64,000 bases of DNA, from positions 856,001-920,000 of the forward strand of contig NZ_AP022842.1 in assembly GCF_011398925.1 (NCBI RefSeq). Direction: 5' to 3'. Both the position numbers and the translations under genes were made by a program. The stretch's first letter is position 1. Each line of letters begins with the position of its first letter. Positions 15,759-23,647 of this stretch are shown one piece after another. The stretch is from Bacillus sp. KH172YL63. Its GTDB lineage: Bacteria; Bacillota; Bacilli; Bacillales; Bacillaceae_B. The notes below the pieces were generated by a model. The model did not search any database. It worked only from the letters and a program-made list of their open reading frames with translations, and was not told where the DNA came from.

Positions 15759-16328
15759 ATGAATTATCAGAAGAGGATTTGGCTTGAGAGGTTGAGAAAG
15801 TTAAAGGGTTATAGCCAAGAAGACATTGCGGCTTTCATTCATATTGACAGATCCTACTATTCAAAGATTGAAAATGGTGTCAGGGTACCGAGCAGAAAGC
15901 TGGCAGAGAATCTGGCAGAATTATTGAGTTTCCATGTGTCCATCTTCGAAATAGAGGATAGTCCGTTTTATTTTGCCCTGCAGGACTCCCCCATGGTCAT
16001 CGCCCATTTTGACTTAGAACTTAGATACACATGGATATTCAATCCCCATCAGGACGTTGACCCTGATTTTATGATAGGTAAGCGGGATGCGGAAATAGAG
16101 GATAATGCGGGGACGAGGGCTTTGATGGAGATGAAGCAAGAAGTCATCAACATCCGTCAATCTCTAAGAAAAAAAATTTCCTTAACCGTAGCGGATGCCA
16201 CATTCGAGTATGACATCACTTGTCATCCGTTGTTTAATCATAAAGGAGAGCTGATCGGTGGAAGTTCGGCTTCCATTCAACTGCTTCAAGAAGAGATATC
16301 AGATACCAATCATGAAATTCACTCCTGA
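15759..16328 (+). CDS. XRE-type regulator with PAS-like sensor domain
   Basis: A 189-aa protein. ATG at 15759 is preferred over 15753 because GGAGG lies 7 nt away; from 15753 the gap would be one base. Residues about 8-65 are a helix-turn-helix: LRKLKGYSQEDIAAFIHIDR, YYSKIENGVRVPSR. From about 75 a PAS-like domain follows (MVIAHFDLELRYTWIFNPHQ, IGKRDAEI, then FEYDITCHPLFNHKGELIGG). It resembles a cytosolic sensor-regulator. It lies 29 bp upstream of an orphan sensor kinase and is probably co-transcribed; such a regulator in place of a response regulator is unusual. Confidence 0.78.
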   Translation: MNYQKRIWLERLRKLKGYSQEDIAAFIHIDRSYYSKIENGVRVPSRKLAENLAELLSFHVSIFEIEDSPFYFALQDSPMVIAHFDLELRYTWIFNPHQDVDPDFMIGKRDAEIEDNAGTRALMEMKQEVINIRQSLRKKISLTVADATFEYDITCHPLFNHKGELIGGSSASIQLLQEEISDTNHEIHS

Positions 16329-16357
16329 CAGATCGTACGAAAGATAGGGGCGTTCAT

Positions 16358-17590
16358 ATGGATAGTTCTATACTGACCAATTTACTGTTAAATTTCCTAT
16401 TCATTATAATAGGACTGTTATTTCTCGCCCTTTATTATGATTTCACGAAGAAGCCGCCCGCTAAAGGAATCGTGATCCTGACTTCAGCCATCACGATTCT
16501 GCTGTGTGTGCTGTTCAGCATTAAATTGACCAACGGTGTGTACATAGATTTAAGGATGATCCCGTTTTTCCTAAGCAGTTTATACTTCGGTCCTGTTGTC
16601 TCGTTTGTGTTGATGATCGCCATCATCGGATTCCGGTACTTGATACTCGGCGGTGAACTCATTTATTTGGTTATGTTAAATTATGCGGTGGCATTTATGA
16701 TTTTATGGTTATTTTCCAAAAGGTTTCAACGGGCTGACCGAAATGAAAAATTGATGTTCATGGTGATGGTTTGTGCAAGTATGACAACATTGAACCTGGC
16801 ATTGGGCTCGATTCATCAGGCGGAGATTACGGTCGATGAGTGGGTGTATCTTGTGCTCATCCCGTTAACGGCAGGAATTATCAGTGTCCTTGTTGCAGAA
16901 ATGATGCGGAAGTTAATGGTGATGAAAAGAAAGGTCAATCAAGAAGAAAAACTTCAGGTTGTAAGTCGACTGGCAGCGAGCATATCCCATGAAATACGGA
17001 ATCCCCTGACCACCTCGAAAGGGTTCTTGCAGCTAATGAAGGAAGAAAAGAATGAAGAGATGCAGAGGGAATTTGTGGATTTGTCGTTAAGCGGGATTGA
17101 ACAGGCTACAAATGTTATCGAAGAATACCTGACCTTTACCCGCTCTTCTCCTGAAGAACAAGAGCGGATCGATGTGAGGCAAGCCATTGTTGAGCTCTTC
17201 GAAAATTTACGGCCGCTGTCACCGCACATTTCATTTCACTCTCAGCTTATGGAAGGCATCTATGTAGATGGCCATCCCCACAGTTTCCGAAAATGCATGG
17301 GGAATATTATGAGAAATGCAATTGAGGCAATGCCCCGTGGTGGCGAGTTGACTGTCAATATGACAATGGAGAAAAACTTGACCATTGCCATTTCTGATTC
17401 CGGCTGGGGCATGACGAAGGAACAAATCGCCCGTTTCGGTGAACCGTTTTTCTCCACTAAAGATGAGGGAACGGGTCTTGGAGTAATGGCAGCAAACATC
17501 ATCGTACATTCCATGGAGGGAAATATCCGGGTGAAAAGTGAACTGAATAAAGGGACAACTGTATATATTGAATTGCAGGCTCACGTCTGA
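16358..17590 (+). CDS. Membrane sensor histidine kinase (5TMR-LYT type, KinB-like)
   Basis: A 410-aa kinase. The first 185 residues carry about six membrane helices of the 5TMR-LYT kind (DLRMIPFFLSSLYFGPVVSF, IIGFRYLILGGE). The dimerisation and phosphoacceptor box is SISHEIRNPLTTSKGFLQLM with His211. The N box is NIMRNAIEAMPRGG, G1 is DSGWGM and G2 is GTGLGV, so the ATPase is complete. No response regulator gene lies nearby. In spore-formers such orphan kinases (KinB type) often feed the Spo0F-Spo0A relay, an inference here. It ends in a strong bidirectional terminator. Confidence 0.88.
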   Translation: MDSSILTNLLLNFLFIIIGLLFLALYYDFTKKPPAKGIVILTSAITILLCVLFSIKLTNGVYIDLRMIPFFLSSLYFGPVVSFVLMIAIIGFRYLILGGELIYLVMLNYAVAFMILWLFSKRFQRADRNEKLMFMVMVCASMTTLNLALGSIHQAEITVDEWVYLVLIPLTAGIISVLVAEMMRKLMVMKRKVNQEEKLQVVSRLAASISHEIRNPLTTSKGFLQLMKEEKNEEMQREFVDLSLSGIEQATNVIEEYLTFTRSSPEEQERIDVRQAIVELFENLRPLSPHISFHSQLMEGIYVDGHPHSFRKCMGNIMRNAIEAMPRGGELTVNMTMEKNLTIAISDSGWGMTKEQIARFGEPFFSTKDEGTGLGVMAANIIVHSMEGNIRVKSELNKGTTVYIELQAHV

Positions 17591-17599
17591 CCAATCAAA

Positions 17600-17640
17600 A
17601 AGAAGGAATCTGGATTCGTGTCCAGATTCCTTCTTTTATT
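17600..17640. terminator. Bidirectional terminator between kinase and nitroreductase
   Basis: Perfect 15-bp stem AAGAAGGAATCTGGA/TCCAGATTCCTTCTT with A and T tracts on either side. Confidence 0.9.
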
Positions 17641-18313
17641 ATACAAACTTCACGATATCTTCATAAGGTCGTCGTGATTTTGGTGCAGGATCCTTGACCC
17701 GGTAACCGAATGCGACCATGACGGAAATACTGAAGCTTCCGTTTTCGAGTAAGCCTTCCCCGTCCAACAGCTCATTCATCTTTTCGATATCAAAGCCTTC
17801 GATCGGGCAGGAATCGATGCCGATCTGGGCAGCGGCGGTCATCATGTTACCGAGGGCGATATAGGTCTGCTTTCCGGCCCAATCGTATAGTGGACGCTCC
17901 CCTTCCAGCAGATCGAAATCTTCTTTCTGGAACTGTTCGATTCTTTCCAGGTATTTCTTCATATGCTCTTCCGGCAGGTTTTTTACCCTTTTAAAATGAT
18001 CCTGCAAGTAGTCGGAATCGTATTTCGTATCTTTCTTTGTCCGTGCGAGGATGACGACGAAATGACTCGCTTCAGGAAGCTTTCCGTATGCACCCCAGGC
18101 AGCCTGTTTGATTTTCTCCCGCAATGCAGGACTCTGGATAACGACAAACCTCCAAGGTTCAAATCCGAAGGAACTCGGTGACAGGCGTGCCGTCTCCATG
18201 ATGAAATGAAAATCCTCATCGGTTACTTTCTTGTCTGGATCGAACTCCTTTGTCGCATGTCTGAAATGATAAGCATCTAAAATGTCCTGCTTGCGTTTTT
18301 CTTTGTCGGCCAT
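17639..18313 (-). CDS. NAD(P)H nitroreductase (YfkO-like)
   Basis: A 224-aa flavin reductase of the nitroreductase fold. The FMN-binding opening is FRHATKEFDPDKKVTDEDF, followed by ARLSPSSFGFEPWRFVVIQS. Further on are TYIALGNMMTAAAQIGIDSC and IEGFDIEKMNELL, and the C-terminal ISVMVAFGYRVKDPA is the second FMN contact. The length and the FGFEPWRFVV form match YfkO-type NADPH reductases, which use nitroaromatics, quinones or NAD(P)H-linked acceptors. Monocistronic; divergent from the feo genes. Confidence 0.85.
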   Translation of the reverse strand: MADKEKRKQDILDAYHFRHATKEFDPDKKVTDEDFHFIMETARLSPSSFGFEPWRFVVIQSPALREKIKQAAWGAYGKLPEASHFVVILARTKKDTKYDSDYLQDHFKRVKNLPEEHMKKYLERIEQFQKEDFDLLEGERPLYDWAGKQTYIALGNMMTAAAQIGIDSCPIEGFDIEKMNELLDGEGLLENGSFSISVMVAFGYRVKDPAPKSRRPYEDIVKFV

Positions 18314-18537
18314 CGACCATTCACTCCTTATCCATTGATTTCAACATACTTAACGTACCACAAAACCTGGAAGATAATCATGTTCTGCATCTCGGGAATC
18401 TCTCTTTTGACAGAACTCTATGAAGATATAAAACTTTGATTGACATTTCGGTGGGGAAGGGAATAAGATGAACATATAATTTGCGTATAGGAAACTTTTT
18501 AACATAAAGACAATATACTTTACCGGAGGAATGAAAC

Positions 18538-18789
18538 ATGTCCGAAGTCAAGACAATGCTTCTTTCAGAGTGCAAGCCAGGGGAACGGGTCCTTATTACA
18601 TCATTATCATTAGAAGGTACGATGAGGAGAAGATTATTGGATTTAGGCTTTGTGAAAGGGTCAGAAGTATACGTGATCCAGAAAAGCCCGCTTGGCGATC
18701 CGATGGCATTTCGTGTAAGTGATACGACGATCGCCCTCAGAAAAGAAGAAAGCTCAAAGATTCATGTACAGAAACTTGGAGGTGTGTGA
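18538..18789 (+). CDS. feoA: Ferrous iron transport protein A
   Basis: An 83-aa SH3-like FeoA protein: LLSECKPGERVLITSLSLEG, RRRLLDLGFVKGSEVYVIQK, SPLGDPMAFRVSDTTIALRK, the three standard blocks. It binds the FeoB transporter on the cytosolic side. GGAGGAATGAAACATG supplies the ribosome site. The next gene starts 1 bp after its stop, so feoA and the two feoB parts form one operon. I see no clear Fur or Fnr box upstream; the promoter is unresolved. Confidence 0.92.
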   Translation: MSEVKTMLLSECKPGERVLITSLSLEGTMRRRLLDLGFVKGSEVYVIQKSPLGDPMAFRVSDTTIALRKEESSKIHVQKLGGV

Positions 18790-18790
18790 C

Positions 18791-19516
18791 ATGAGCTCAT
18801 ACAGAATTGCGCTTGCCGGCAATCCGAATACCGGAAAAAGCACCTTGTTCAACCTGTTGACGGGATTGCGCCAGCATACAGGGAACTGGCCGGGGAAGAC
18901 GGTCATCCATGCGGAAGGTGAATTCAGGCATCTTGATACGGATTTCACCATCATCGATCTGCCTGGTACGTATTCCCTCTATTCCAATTCAGCCGATGAA
19001 GAAGTAGCCAGGGATTATATCATTTTTGATAAACCGGATGTGACACTCGTCGTACTGGATGCGACTTCACTCGAGAGAAACATGAACCTTGCCCTTCAAG
19101 TGATGGAAATGACAGACCGGGTGATCGTATGCCTGAACTTGATCGATGAAGCGAAGAAAAAGGGCATCGAAGTGGACAGTGATCTTCTCAGCAAAAAGCT
19201 CGGCGTCCCTGTTTTGAAAACCTCAGCGAGAAACAAGACAGGCATCAAGGAACTGCTCGATACCGTCCACGAAATGGCCAAGGGGAATATAAAGACGAAT
19301 CCGTATCGCATGACCTACTCAGACGAAATCGAAGCGAAAATCGAAGAACTCGCTCCTAAAGTGAGGGGGATGATCGGCGACGAATTCCCGGTCCGCTGGA
19401 TTTCCTTACGGCTGCTGGATGGAGATGAAAGCATCCTGCATTCGTTGAATAACCATTTTAAAAAGGAACGAACGAAGGGAGGCTACTCCAATGTCTCAAT
19501 CAATGCAACCACCTGA
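18791..19516 (+). CDS. feoB: FeoB N-terminal G-protein domain (separate gene)
   Basis: A 241-aa protein equal to the cytosolic part of FeoB: G1 GNPNTGKST, G2 region HTGNWPGKTV, G3 DLPGTYSLY, G4 NLID and G5 TSARNKTGIKEL, then the helical GDI-like segment. The ATG at 18791 follows the feoA stop; the frame runs open further upstream only inside feoA. It ends at TGA 19514-19516, 26 bp inside the next gene, which holds the membrane half. FeoB is normally one polypeptide of 660-770 residues, so here it is encoded as two proteins. Confidence 0.9.
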   Translation: MSSYRIALAGNPNTGKSTLFNLLTGLRQHTGNWPGKTVIHAEGEFRHLDTDFTIIDLPGTYSLYSNSADEEVARDYIIFDKPDVTLVVLDATSLERNMNLALQVMEMTDRVIVCLNLIDEAKKKGIEVDSDLLSKKLGVPVLKTSARNKTGIKELLDTVHEMAKGNIKTNPYRMTYSDEIEAKIEELAPKVRGMIGDEFPVRWISLRLLDGDESILHSLNNHFKKERTKGGYSNVSINATT

Positions 19517-20894
19517 GGGGGATCAGGCACTCGTTCATTTATTCAATCATGCCAAAGGGATGTCGAGTGCCAATCTCCGGGATGAGATCGTGGAAAACAT
19601 CTACTCTACAAGCAGGGGGATCTGCAGGGAAGCTGTCACCTACAAAAGCAAGGAACGTATCCACTCAGAAAAACTCGATAAAGTGCTGACTTCCCCGATC
19701 TGGGGATTCCCGATCATGCTTGCCATGCTCGGAGCCGTCTTCTACCTGACGATAGCAGGTGCGAACGTTCCGTCAGGCATGCTTGCAGAAAGCTTCGCAT
19801 GGATGGAGGGCAAGCTGACACTGCTCTTTACCGCCATGAACGCACCGGAGTGGCTCCATGGCATCCTTGTCCTTGGCTTCTTCCGTGGAACCGGCTGGGT
19901 GATCAGCGTCATGCTCCCGCCGATGGCCATATTCTTCCCGGCGTTTGCACTCCTTGAAAATTACGGATATTTACCAAGGGTCGCATTCAACATGGACCGC
20001 CTGTTCAAAAAAGCGGGAGGTCACGGCAAGCAGTCACTGACGATGGCAATGGGGTTCGGCTGTAACGCAGCAGCAATCATGTCGACCCGGATCATCGAAT
20101 CACCCAGAGAACGTATGCTTGCGATTCTGACGAATAACTTTGTTCCGTGCAATGGACGGTGGCCGACGCTCATCCTCCTTGCGTCACTGTTTATGGCAGC
20201 AGGATACGCAGGCGGGATCGCCTCACTCGTGACGGCAGCAACCGTCATGTCGATGGTGCTGATCGGAATCGTCGTGACCATCACCGTTTCATGGATCCTT
20301 TCCAAAACGGCACTTAAAGGAGTCCCGACCCACTATACGCTGGAACTGCCGCCATACCGTCGCCCTAAAATATGGAACACAGTGCTGCGCTCAAGCATCG
20401 ACAAATCATGGTATGTACTAAAAAGAGCCGTGATCGTTGCAGCACCGGCGTCGATCATCACATGGATCATCGCCAATATTTACATCGGTGACACGAGCAT
20501 CCTGATGCATTTCGTCAACTTCCTGGATCCATTCGGTCAGGCGCTTGGCATGGACGGCTTCATCATGGCAGCCTTCATCATCGGGCTTCCTGCCAATGAA
20601 ATCGTCGTCCCGATCCTGATCATGGCCTACTTGTCACAGGGTGCGATGCTCGAACTTGATGACCTGACAGAATTGAAGGCAGTATTCGTCAGCCACGGCT
20701 GGACCTGGCTGACGGCCCTGAATATGATGCTCTTTTCACTGCTCCATTTCCCATGTGGAACGACACTTGTGAATATATACAAAGAAACCAAAAGCAAGAA
20801 ATGGACGTTCCTCGCATTTGCGATTCCGACCGCGATTGCCATCGGCGTCACCTTCCTGGTCGCAACGATCGTCAAAGCGATGGGCTGGGTATAA
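19491..20894 (+). CDS. feoB: FeoB membrane domain (separate gene; Gate/nucleoside-recognition repeats)
   Basis: A 467-aa protein with its own AAGGGAGG ribosome site and ATG at 19491, in a different frame from the G-domain gene it overlaps by 26 bp. Residues 1-65 continue the FeoB helical domain (ALVHLFNHAKGMSSANLRDE). Then come about eight membrane helices with the two Gate motifs, including TMAMGFGCNAAAIMSTRIIE (conserved Cys of the first pore motif), NNFVPCNGRWPTLILL and HFPCGTTLVNIYKETKS (second). It moves Fe(II) across the membrane together with the G-protein and FeoA. Annotators may name it a nucleoside recognition protein. Confidence 0.9.
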   Translation: MSQSMQPPEGDQALVHLFNHAKGMSSANLRDEIVENIYSTSRGICREAVTYKSKERIHSEKLDKVLTSPIWGFPIMLAMLGAVFYLTIAGANVPSGMLAESFAWMEGKLTLLFTAMNAPEWLHGILVLGFFRGTGWVISVMLPPMAIFFPAFALLENYGYLPRVAFNMDRLFKKAGGHGKQSLTMAMGFGCNAAAIMSTRIIESPRERMLAILTNNFVPCNGRWPTLILLASLFMAAGYAGGIASLVTAATVMSMVLIGIVVTITVSWILSKTALKGVPTHYTLELPPYRRPKIWNTVLRSSIDKSWYVLKRAVIVAAPASIITWIIANIYIGDTSILMHFVNFLDPFGQALGMDGFIMAAFIIGLPANEIVVPILIMAYLSQGAMLELDDLTELKAVFVSHGWTWLTALNMMLFSLLHFPCGTTLVNIYKETKSKKWTFLAFAIPTAIAIGVTFLVATIVKAMGWV

Positions 20895-20902
20895 AATCTA
20901 TG

Positions 20903-20940
20903 AAAGCAAATCCTCTCTCCGACGAGGATTTGCTTTTTAT
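20903..20940 (+). terminator. Terminator of the feo operon
   Basis: 13-bp stem AAAGCAAATCCTC/GAGGATTTGCTTT followed by a T-run. Confidence 0.85.
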
Positions 20941-21006
20941 ATTCTCACTGAAAGAAACAGTGAAAAATGATACGATAATAAAAGATAAACCCACAAGGAG
21001 TCAAAA

Positions 21007-21615
21007 ATGAAAGAATACTACTACGATAAATTATTGAATATCAAAACCGCACAGCAGCAAAAGGGGTTCCACCAATCCCTCCACTACCACCGCTATGAAC
21101 CCACACCCTACGCTGCGCTCGAACAACTATTCCAACAATACGAGCTGAGCAGCACCGACAGCATCGTCGACTTCGGGTGCGGAAAAGGACGCCTGAATTT
21201 CTTCATCCACCACCAATTCCAATCCGGGGTCGTCGGTGTCGAAATGAATGAAGGATTCTACGAAGACGCCATGAAAAATCTCGCAAGCTATCAACAAAAA
21301 ACAAAAGTGAGAGAAGGGACACTCACATTCCAACACTGCCTGGCAGAAGAGTATCTCATACAGAAACAGGACAACCGCTTCTACTTCTTCAATCCCTTTT
21401 CCCTTCAAATCTTCATGAAAGTCGTCAACAACATCCTCCAATCGGTGGAAACCTTCCCCCGGGACATTGAAATCCTGCTGTACTACAGCTCGGATGAATA
21501 CGTTCATTACATGGAGGATCACCCGTTATTTCAATTGAGAAAAGAGATCGATCTGACAGGGGAGTATGAGAAGAATGAGTATGAGCGGTTTTTGGTGTAT
21601 GGGTTGGGGTATTGA
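21007..21615 (+). CDS. Class I SAM-dependent methyltransferase
   Basis: A 202-aa protein with motif I SIVDFGCGKGRLNFFIHH near residue 55, the acidic motif II end VVGVEMNEGFYEDA, and a catalytic-type NPF in YFFNPFSLQIFMKVV. NPF/NPPY motifs are typical of N-methyltransferases. Coding strand composition is A/C-rich compared with neighbours. Single gene with a ribosome site AAGGAG. The substrate cannot be assigned; no ribosomal or tRNA-specific domain is present. Confidence 0.8.
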   Translation: MKEYYYDKLLNIKTAQQQKGFHQSLHYHRYEPTPYAALEQLFQQYELSSTDSIVDFGCGKGRLNFFIHHQFQSGVVGVEMNEGFYEDAMKNLASYQQKTKVREGTLTFQHCLAEEYLIQKQDNRFYFFNPFSLQIFMKVVNNILQSVETFPRDIEILLYYSSDEYVHYMEDHPLFQLRKEIDLTGEYEKNEYERFLVYGLGY

Positions 21616-21619
21616 CTGA

Positions 21620-21795
21620 GGTTTGTCAGTTTGTTGAATTGTCGGGGTTATTTGTCAGTTGAAAAACGGACTTTAGTTGTCTGTTAAAAAGACGAATACT
21701 TTTGTCTGTTAAATATTCCGGTTTATTTGTCAGGCAAATAGCGGGTGAGATTTAACAGGCAAAATCCGTTTGGGATTTAATAGTCAAAACAATCA
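21620..21795. repeat. Phased repeat array E, 25-bp period with orientation switch
   Basis: TTGTC starts at 21652, 21677, 21702 and 21727, each 25 bp apart, in phrases such as TTTGTCTGTTAAA. The opposite-strand form follows: GATTTAACAGGCAAAA and GATTTAATAGTCAAAA, with TTTAA at 21751 and 21776, again 25 bp. Extra phrases occur irregularly near 21623 and 21639. The array switches strand midway, so it can fold into a long imperfect hairpin. It follows the methyltransferase gene directly. Confidence 0.82.
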
Positions 21796-21980
21796 ATGGA
21801 ATCAACATTTATTTCTGGCAAAATCAGCAGTTGTTTGTGTTTTATGTGCCGTCTAACATTGGGTATATTAGTGAAATTAAAGTTTATGTATTATTAAATC
21901 TTATTGAAATTTAATTTCGTCATCGCATATAATCATAGTGAATTAAAAGCCTTTTCATGACATATCTTTGGGAGGTGACC

Positions 21981-22844
21981 ATGAAGGAGTTTCAGGTTCT
22001 AAAACACATCAAGGGTCAAATGGTCAACTATACTCCGTCTGAAATGGCGGTTGCTCAGTACGTGTTGGAGTATCCGGAGAAAGTGATGGAGATGACGACC
22101 AAGCAGCTGTCACAGGCATGCGGCAGCAGTGAGGCAGCCATCATCCGGTTCTGCAAACGGATCGGTATCAACAGTTTCAGCGGCTTGAAGATCGAGCTTG
22201 CGAAAAGCACGAACGGCGAAGAAATGCCGGGGCATGACATCAATACGCTTCTTCATTTTGAAGACGATCTTGAAACCGTCTTTAACAAAGTGCTCGTCAA
22301 CACCCATCAGGCAATTAAAAATACGGAAAAGCTTTTTTCCATCTCTGAACTTGATCGTGCCGTCGAGGCGTTTCATCAAGCGGAGAGGGTTTATCTGTAC
22401 GGGGTGGGCGGTTCAGCAATCGTCGCCGAGGATTTTACCCAGAAGTTGCTGCGGCTTAATTATCTGGCGTTTCAAGCGAGTGACAGCCATGTGCAAATGA
22501 TGATGGCGGCCAATATGACCGAGCGTGACGTCCTGTTCGTCGTCTCTACTTCTGGTCAGACGAAGGAAATATTGAAGCTGATGAATGTCGCCGGGGAAAA
22601 GGGGGCGACCATCGTTCTGTTAACACAGCATGGCAAATCACCTGCACGGAAGCTTGCCGACATCGTGTTGACGATTTCAGAAGAAGAACACAATATCCGG
22701 ATCGGGACGATGACGGCAAGGATTGCTCAACTCGTCGTAATCGATGCGCTGTTCGTCGCTTTATGCATGAAAAAAGGACATGGTGTCTACGAGCAAATCA
22801 TTCATACACACGAAGTCGTTCAACGATTGAAAGAGAAGGAATAA
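21981..22844 (+). CDS. MurR/RpiR-family regulator with SIS domain
   Basis: A 287-aa regulator. ATG at 21981 follows GGGAGGTGACC; an in-frame ATG at 21957 lacks a site. The N-terminal RpiR helix-turn-helix spans about residues 1-75 (VNYTPSEMAVAQYVLEYPEK, SQACGSSEAAIIRFCKRIG). The SIS sugar-phosphate domain runs from about 115: VYLYGVGGSAIVAEDFTQKL, LFVVSTSGQTKEILKLM, ATIVLLTQHGKSPARKLAD. Such proteins sense sugar phosphates such as N-acetylmuramate 6-phosphate. No sugar operon adjoins it, so its targets are elsewhere. The long 3' region holds two repeat arrays before a terminator. Confidence 0.87.
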   Translation: MKEFQVLKHIKGQMVNYTPSEMAVAQYVLEYPEKVMEMTTKQLSQACGSSEAAIIRFCKRIGINSFSGLKIELAKSTNGEEMPGHDINTLLHFEDDLETVFNKVLVNTHQAIKNTEKLFSISELDRAVEAFHQAERVYLYGVGGSAIVAEDFTQKLLRLNYLAFQASDSHVQMMMAANMTERDVLFVVSTSGQTKEILKLMNVAGEKGATIVLLTQHGKSPARKLADIVLTISEEEHNIRIGTMTARIAQLVVIDALFVALCMKKGHGVYEQIIHTHEVVQRLKEKE

Positions 22845-22920
22845 GGGATTGAGTATTATTCGCATGCTCAGGGAGCTTCTCTGAGGAAGAAGTGGATAGG
22901 TTTTTACAATTATATTTGTA

Positions 22921-23052
22921 AGTTGGTGATATATTGGTGGAAGTCGATAATAAATCGGAAGAAGTCGATAATATAATGGGAAAGTCAATAATATTTCGGC
23001 CGAACCCGATAATATATTGTCCAAAGTCGATAATATATCTATTGGGCCCGAT
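22921..23052. repeat. Phased repeat array B, 21-bp period (reverse complement of array A phrase)
   Basis: The phrase GAAGTCGATAATAT recurs with CGAT (or its variant) at 22945, 22966, 22986, 23007, 23028 and 23049, steps 20-21, with a degenerate unit at 22921. It is the reverse complement of the array A phrase ATATTATCGACTTC. Alternate units read AAGTCGATAAT and ACCCGATAAT. It lies 76 bp past the RpiR-type gene. Confidence 0.86.
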
Positions 23053-23115
23053 CATAACTCATGAAAAATGGTATAAAAGCAGGCGCGAGGGTTCCAAAAT
23101 GGGCTCATGTGGGTT

Positions 23116-23212
23116 GTTTATTTTCAAATTGATCTTACTTATTTTCAAAAATAGCGTATTATTTTCAAAACCGGCCAACTTATTTTCAAAAACAGCAATA
23201 TATTTTCAAAAC
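23116..23212. repeat. Phased repeat array C, 20/21-bp period
   Basis: ATTTTCAAA starts at 23120, 23141, 23161, 23182 and 23202; steps 21, 20, 21, 20. Flanking positions are usually TT before and AA after, with about nine variable bases between. It is separate in sequence from array B, which ends only 65 bp earlier, but keeps the same spacing. Confidence 0.86.
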
Positions 23213-23253
23213 CAGAAACTTAAGCCTAAAACCTACCACTGCCATAACCAAAC

Positions 23254-23287
23254 AAAGAGCGTTCCCAAAAAGGGACGCTCTTTCTAT
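23254..23287 (+). terminator. Terminator after arrays B and C
   Basis: Stem AAAGAGCGTTCCC/GGGACGCTCTTT with an AAAAA loop and TTTCTATT tail. No gene ends nearby, so the transcript most simply comes from the RpiR-type gene and carries both arrays in its 3' untranslated region. Confidence 0.75.
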
Positions 23288-23340
23288 TCACCTAACCCTT
23301 ACCGCACGCGCATCCATACTTACAACGCCGGCTGCGATTA

Positions 23341-23548
23341 AATCTATATATTTGTGTAAATAAAAAGGGCCTTTTAATTCCCATGATACAATGTTTTCGA
23401 CCAAGAAAATCTGTATATGGAAGAATTAAAAATGACCCAACTTAATCTTACTTTAAATATCGAAGAATTAAAAGACCAGGTAGCTAACTCTGACCTAGAT
23501 GCCCTTGTTAAATCTTCCCTCGTTTTAGATATAAAACATTCTTACTAA
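23341..23548 (+). pseudogene. 5' remnant of an IS256-family transposase
   Basis: ATG at 23432 after GGAAGAATTAAAA codes MTQLNLTLNIEELKDQVANS followed by DLDALVKSSLVL, the opening I recall for IS256-family transposases of Bacillus. Six unrelated residues and TAA at 23546-23548 follow. The usual 400-residue protein is about 90% missing. The AT-rich leader with TTTGTGTAAATAAAAAGG (from about 23347) resembles the left end of such elements. No right end is visible. A dead scrap, probably left by deletion. Confidence 0.65.
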
Positions 23549-23647
23549 GAGAGGGATGTAACACACCCCTTTTTGTCCAAACTTATTAAAAAGAAATTGA
23601 CCCTGCAGTGCACCACATAGTTTAAAATGCAATTGTGAGGTGATCAG

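Noticed and set aside
18372-18390. Possible Fur box upstream of feoA (GATAATCATGTTCTGCATC)
   Set aside because: Only about 13 of 19 positions match and it is about 150 bp from feoA, nearer the divergent nitroreductase gene.
11448-23212. Arrays A-C considered as CRISPR arrays
   Set aside because: Phrases are 10-14 bp with 6-10 bp spacers, far shorter than CRISPR units, and no cas genes are present.
22934-23341. A 135-codon frame across arrays B and C
   Set aside because: The translation only reflects repeat phrases of changing frame; no ribosome site.
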